From Bdellovibrionales bacterium (GTDB lineage: Bacteria > Bdellovibrionota > Bdellovibrionia > Bdellovibrionales > UBA1609), in contig JAGRAG010000075.1 in NCBI GenBank assembly GCA_020435025.1, forward strand, positions 1 to 16,248: DNA of 16,248 bases, given 5' to 3'. The translations under genes were made by a program, and so were the position numbers. A model generated the notes under the pieces. That model was not told the origin of the DNA. It worked only from the letters and a program-made list of their open reading frames with translations, and did not search any database. Shown here piece by piece: positions 14,709 to 16,248 of the stretch (position 1 is the stretch's first letter; each line of letters starts with the position of its first letter).

Positions 14709-14910
14709 ATACTCCCCTTATCCTTAGGATTGATGTTCCCTTTCCGTGAGAACGACTAAAGGCTAGCATGGAGGGCTTATTTTACCTATATGAAAATGAC
14801 GTGCTTATGTTAAATATCTGCAAGGAACCTAGACTTAAGTTGTGATTAATGATCCTGCCAAAGGAGATTCATTTAAAAAGGACCTGACGCAAAATCCAAA
14901 GAAAGAAACC

Positions 14911-14936
14911 AGTCCGTTGACGATTCTCAGACGACT
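14911..14936 (-). terminator. Possible terminator of the sigma/anti-sigma operon
   Basis: Directly after the TAA of the basic exported gene, the - strand can form a 9-bp stem (AGTC-GT-TGA arms, two single-base bulges) with a 6-nt loop, followed by GGTTTCTTTCTTTGG. The U-tract is interrupted, so efficiency is uncertain. Confidence 0.35.
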
Positions 14937-15377
14937 TTATCGCCCCTTGAATCTATCGCCCCACTTTCGAGGACGCTTGTGACTTTTTCCTTTATCCCCG
15001 ACAGGTCGCTGGATGTGACGTCCTCTATGAATTTGACTGGGACCACGTTTTACATCTGATCGAGACGAACGGGAGACCCCTGAAGACGAAGAAGGTGCTT
15101 TAGATTTTCCAAACACTGTAGGGCCACTTGCTTTTTCTTGATTGTGCAGATCTAGCCCTTTTCGTTTTCGTTTTCGATTTCTTTGAAACTCTTTTTGTAC
15201 CAATTGACGAACTTCTGATTTCGGGCGAGGCTCTTTCCTTTTAACGTTCCGAACTCGATTTTTCATTATGAGTTTATCAAAAGCTCTAATATCATCTTTG
15301 GTGGCAAAGATGATTCCGTCTTCCGCCACCGCCGAAAACGTTAGTATGAGGGATACTATAAGTAAGATATTCTTCAT
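14937..15377 (-). CDS. Small exported Arg/Lys-rich protein, third gene of the sigma operon
   Basis: A 146-residue protein with signal peptide residues 1-18 (MKNILLIVSLILTFSAVA, then ED). The mature chain is strongly basic and low in complexity: runs such as QRNRKRKRKG near 65-74, a serine-rich stretch SSSSGVSRSSRS near 96-107, and a basic tail. It is probably disordered; no family is recognised. Its ATG overlaps the anti-sigma stop by 4 bp (ATGA) with ribosome site GAGGAC, so it is translationally coupled and almost surely part of the same regulatory unit. It could bind negatively charged surfaces (LPS, nucleic acid) or the periplasmic part of the anti-sigma protein; neither is shown. Confidence 0.75.
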   Translation of the reverse strand: MKNILLIVSLILTFSAVAEDGIIFATKDDIRAFDKLIMKNRVRNVKRKEPRPKSEVRQLVQKEFQRNRKRKRKGLDLHNQEKASGPTVFGKSKAPSSSSGVSRSSRSDVKRGPSQIHRGRHIQRPVGDKGKSHKRPRKWGDRFKGR

Positions 15378-15931
15378 GATGTCCTCGCTTTAACGGGTTG
15401 GCGCATCTCACTTACAGACTTTTCGAATCGAATCTTAATTTCTCTTTCTTCTAGGACTTCTCCAGCCTCATCAAAGAAACGAACTTTTACTGGTTTAATA
15501 CCTTCTTGTGTTCCCTTAATTACAAAAGGAAATACATCTCCTTCAAAGTCTTTCGGCCAAGCAAAAACCAAACTCTGTTTTTCTTGAAGATCCGAAAATT
15601 CATCTGAATGAAACAGTAGGCCTTGAGCCAAAACAATCTCTGCTTCAAAGATATTTTGGTTGTTTAGTTGATCCATCTCCATACGAACGACATATGGCTT
15701 ATCAACCAGTGCCGCAAAATGAACAGCTTTAGTAGGCAAATTTTGAATCGATAAGAACACTATCGCAGTCAAAAGCGATCCCACAACAGAGGATAAAAGA
15801 GCAAAGCCCCACTGTCTTTTCCTTAAACGCTTTTCTCGAACTTGTGCAAGAACACGAGTCGACATATAAACGTCTGGCTGAGGTGTAAACTTTTTTGCCA
15901 GTTTTAGTAGGTTTTCCGTATTCTTTTCCAT
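15374..15931 (-). CDS. Single-pass membrane anti-sigma factor (non-zinc type)
   Basis: A 185-residue protein: cytoplasmic N-terminus (1-40, ending in a positively charged RKRQ cluster), one TM helix about 42-62, and a periplasmic beta-rich domain about 68-173. It directly follows an ECF sigma gene, the standard position of its anti-sigma factor. The periplasmic strand pattern (EAEIVLAQGLLF, then VFAWPKDFEGDVFPFVI, then VKVRFFDEAGEVLEEREIKI) resembles the C-terminal domain of membrane anti-sigma proteins. No HxxxCxxC zinc anti-sigma motif is present, so sigma binding must use another N-terminal helix, probably within residues 1-35. Ribosome site AGAGGTAA precedes ATG 15931. Function rests mainly on context and topology. 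Confidence 0.7.
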   Translation of the reverse strand: MEKNTENLLKLAKKFTPQPDVYMSTRVLAQVREKRLRKRQWGFALLSSVVGSLLTAIVFLSIQNLPTKAVHFAALVDKPYVVRMEMDQLNNQNIFEAEIVLAQGLLFHSDEFSDLQEKQSLVFAWPKDFEGDVFPFVIKGTQEGIKPVKVRFFDEAGEVLEEREIKIRFEKSVSEMRQPVKARTS

Positions 15932-15958
15932 TAGTTACCTCTTGTTTAATAGACGCAT

Positions 15959-15984
15959 AAAAGATGACATTCGTTTCATCTTTT
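15959..15984 (-). promoter_or_regulatory. Hairpin in the sigma/anti-sigma spacer
   Basis: AAAAGATGA and TCATCTTTT form a perfect 9-bp stem around an 8-nt loop, within the 61-bp spacer between the sigma stop and the anti-sigma start. In the - strand transcript the 3' arm ends in UUUU. It could be a partial terminator or an RNA processing/stability element that sets the sigma to anti-sigma ratio. Confidence 0.4.
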
Positions 15985-15992
15985 TTACTTTT

Positions 15993-16248
15993 TTAACTGG
16001 CTTTTTTGTACTCATCATAGTCAGTCAAAAAAGCACTCCTTGCTCGATGAAGTCTAGAACGAACAGCCGCCTCAGAAATATTTAATATCTTTGCAACCTC
16101 TAAATAGGAATACCCTTCCATATCAACCAAAATCAAAACTTCCTTTTCTGAGACATCCAATTGTTCTAAAACAGCTCGAATGGTCAACACTTCCTCTGGT
16201 ACGGACTCACCGGCTTCGCTTTCCTCAGGTAAATTATTTGAAAGTGAA
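15993..16248 (-). CDS. ECF-type RNA polymerase sigma factor (C-terminal part; 5' end outside window)
   Basis: The frame is open to the window edge, so the GTG at 16190 is not the start; 84 residues of the C-terminus are visible. An acidic linker (LPEESEAGESVPEE) precedes the region 4 domain: VLEQLDVSEKEVLILVDMEG, then the helix-turn-helix YSYLEVAKILNISEAAVRSR and LHRARSAF, the hallmark of sigma-70 region 4 in ECF factors. It binds the -35 element of target promoters and is released when its anti-sigma partner (next gene, 61 bp downstream) is inactivated. ECF genes often control their own operon; the promoter is outside the window. Confidence 0.9.
   Translation of the reverse strand, partial: SLSNNLPEESEAGESVPEEVLTIRAVLEQLDVSEKEVLILVDMEGYSYLEVAKILNISEAAVRSRLHRARSAFLTDYDEYKKAS

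Noticed and set aside
15960..16015. Programmed frameshift at the A-run near the sigma gene end, fusing it to the spacer frame
   Set aside because: The six A's (codons AAA AAA before GCC) do not form a proper -1 slippery heptamer in the sigma frame, and reaching the spacer frame needs +1 or -2 movement; normal ECF sigma factors end about here.

Overview
The window reads as a moderately AT-rich chromosomal stretch from a Gram-negative bacterium. I infer Bdellovibrionota or a related former-Deltaproteobacteria lineage. The reasons are the density of exported proteins of unknown function, a Cache-HAMP adenylate cyclase, a CheX-CheY-OmpR signalling cluster, an exported Endonuclease I, and an ECF sigma/anti-sigma pair. 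No 16S or marker phylogeny is available here, so this is only moderately secure. I see no tRNA, rRNA, CRISPR array, insertion sequence or phage gene.

Layout. (1) Positions 1-3962, + strand: the 3' part of a large gene, then a signal-peptide DUF2252 protein 8 bp downstream; both carry protein-kinase-like catalytic motifs. A separate six-cysteine exported protein follows. (2) 4037-5881, - strand: a membrane class IIIb adenylate cyclase. (3) 6071-7553, + strand: a ParA/MinD-family ATPase with an N-terminal extension, overlapping a small lysine-rich disordered protein. The two have near-identical ribosome-binding regions and are followed by a probable terminator. (4) 7765-8927, + strand: another six-cysteine exported protein, then ribosomal protein L33 (rpmG). 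(5) 8937-10587, - strand: a tight operon of CheX, CheY and an OmpR/PhoB-type response regulator, with no histidine kinase. (6) 10588-11060: a 473-bp divergent intergenic region with several dyads and direct repeats. (7) 11061-13809, + strand: a stand-alone GreA/GreB-like protein, then a glycine-rich lipoprotein built from two tandem copies of a domain of about 250 residues. (8) 13845-14708, - strand: exported Endonuclease I. (9) 14937-16248, - strand: ECF sigma factor (cut by the window edge), a one-TM anti-sigma factor, and a basic exported protein overlapping it by 4 bp.

How they may work together. Much of the window is signal transduction (cAMP, phospho-relay, sigma/anti-sigma) interleaved with exported proteins. 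The units look independently transcribed. The least explained ones are the exported kinase-like pair at 1-3049, the ParA/basic-partner pair at 6071-7553, and the sigma/anti-sigma/basic-protein trio with its structured 61-bp spacer.
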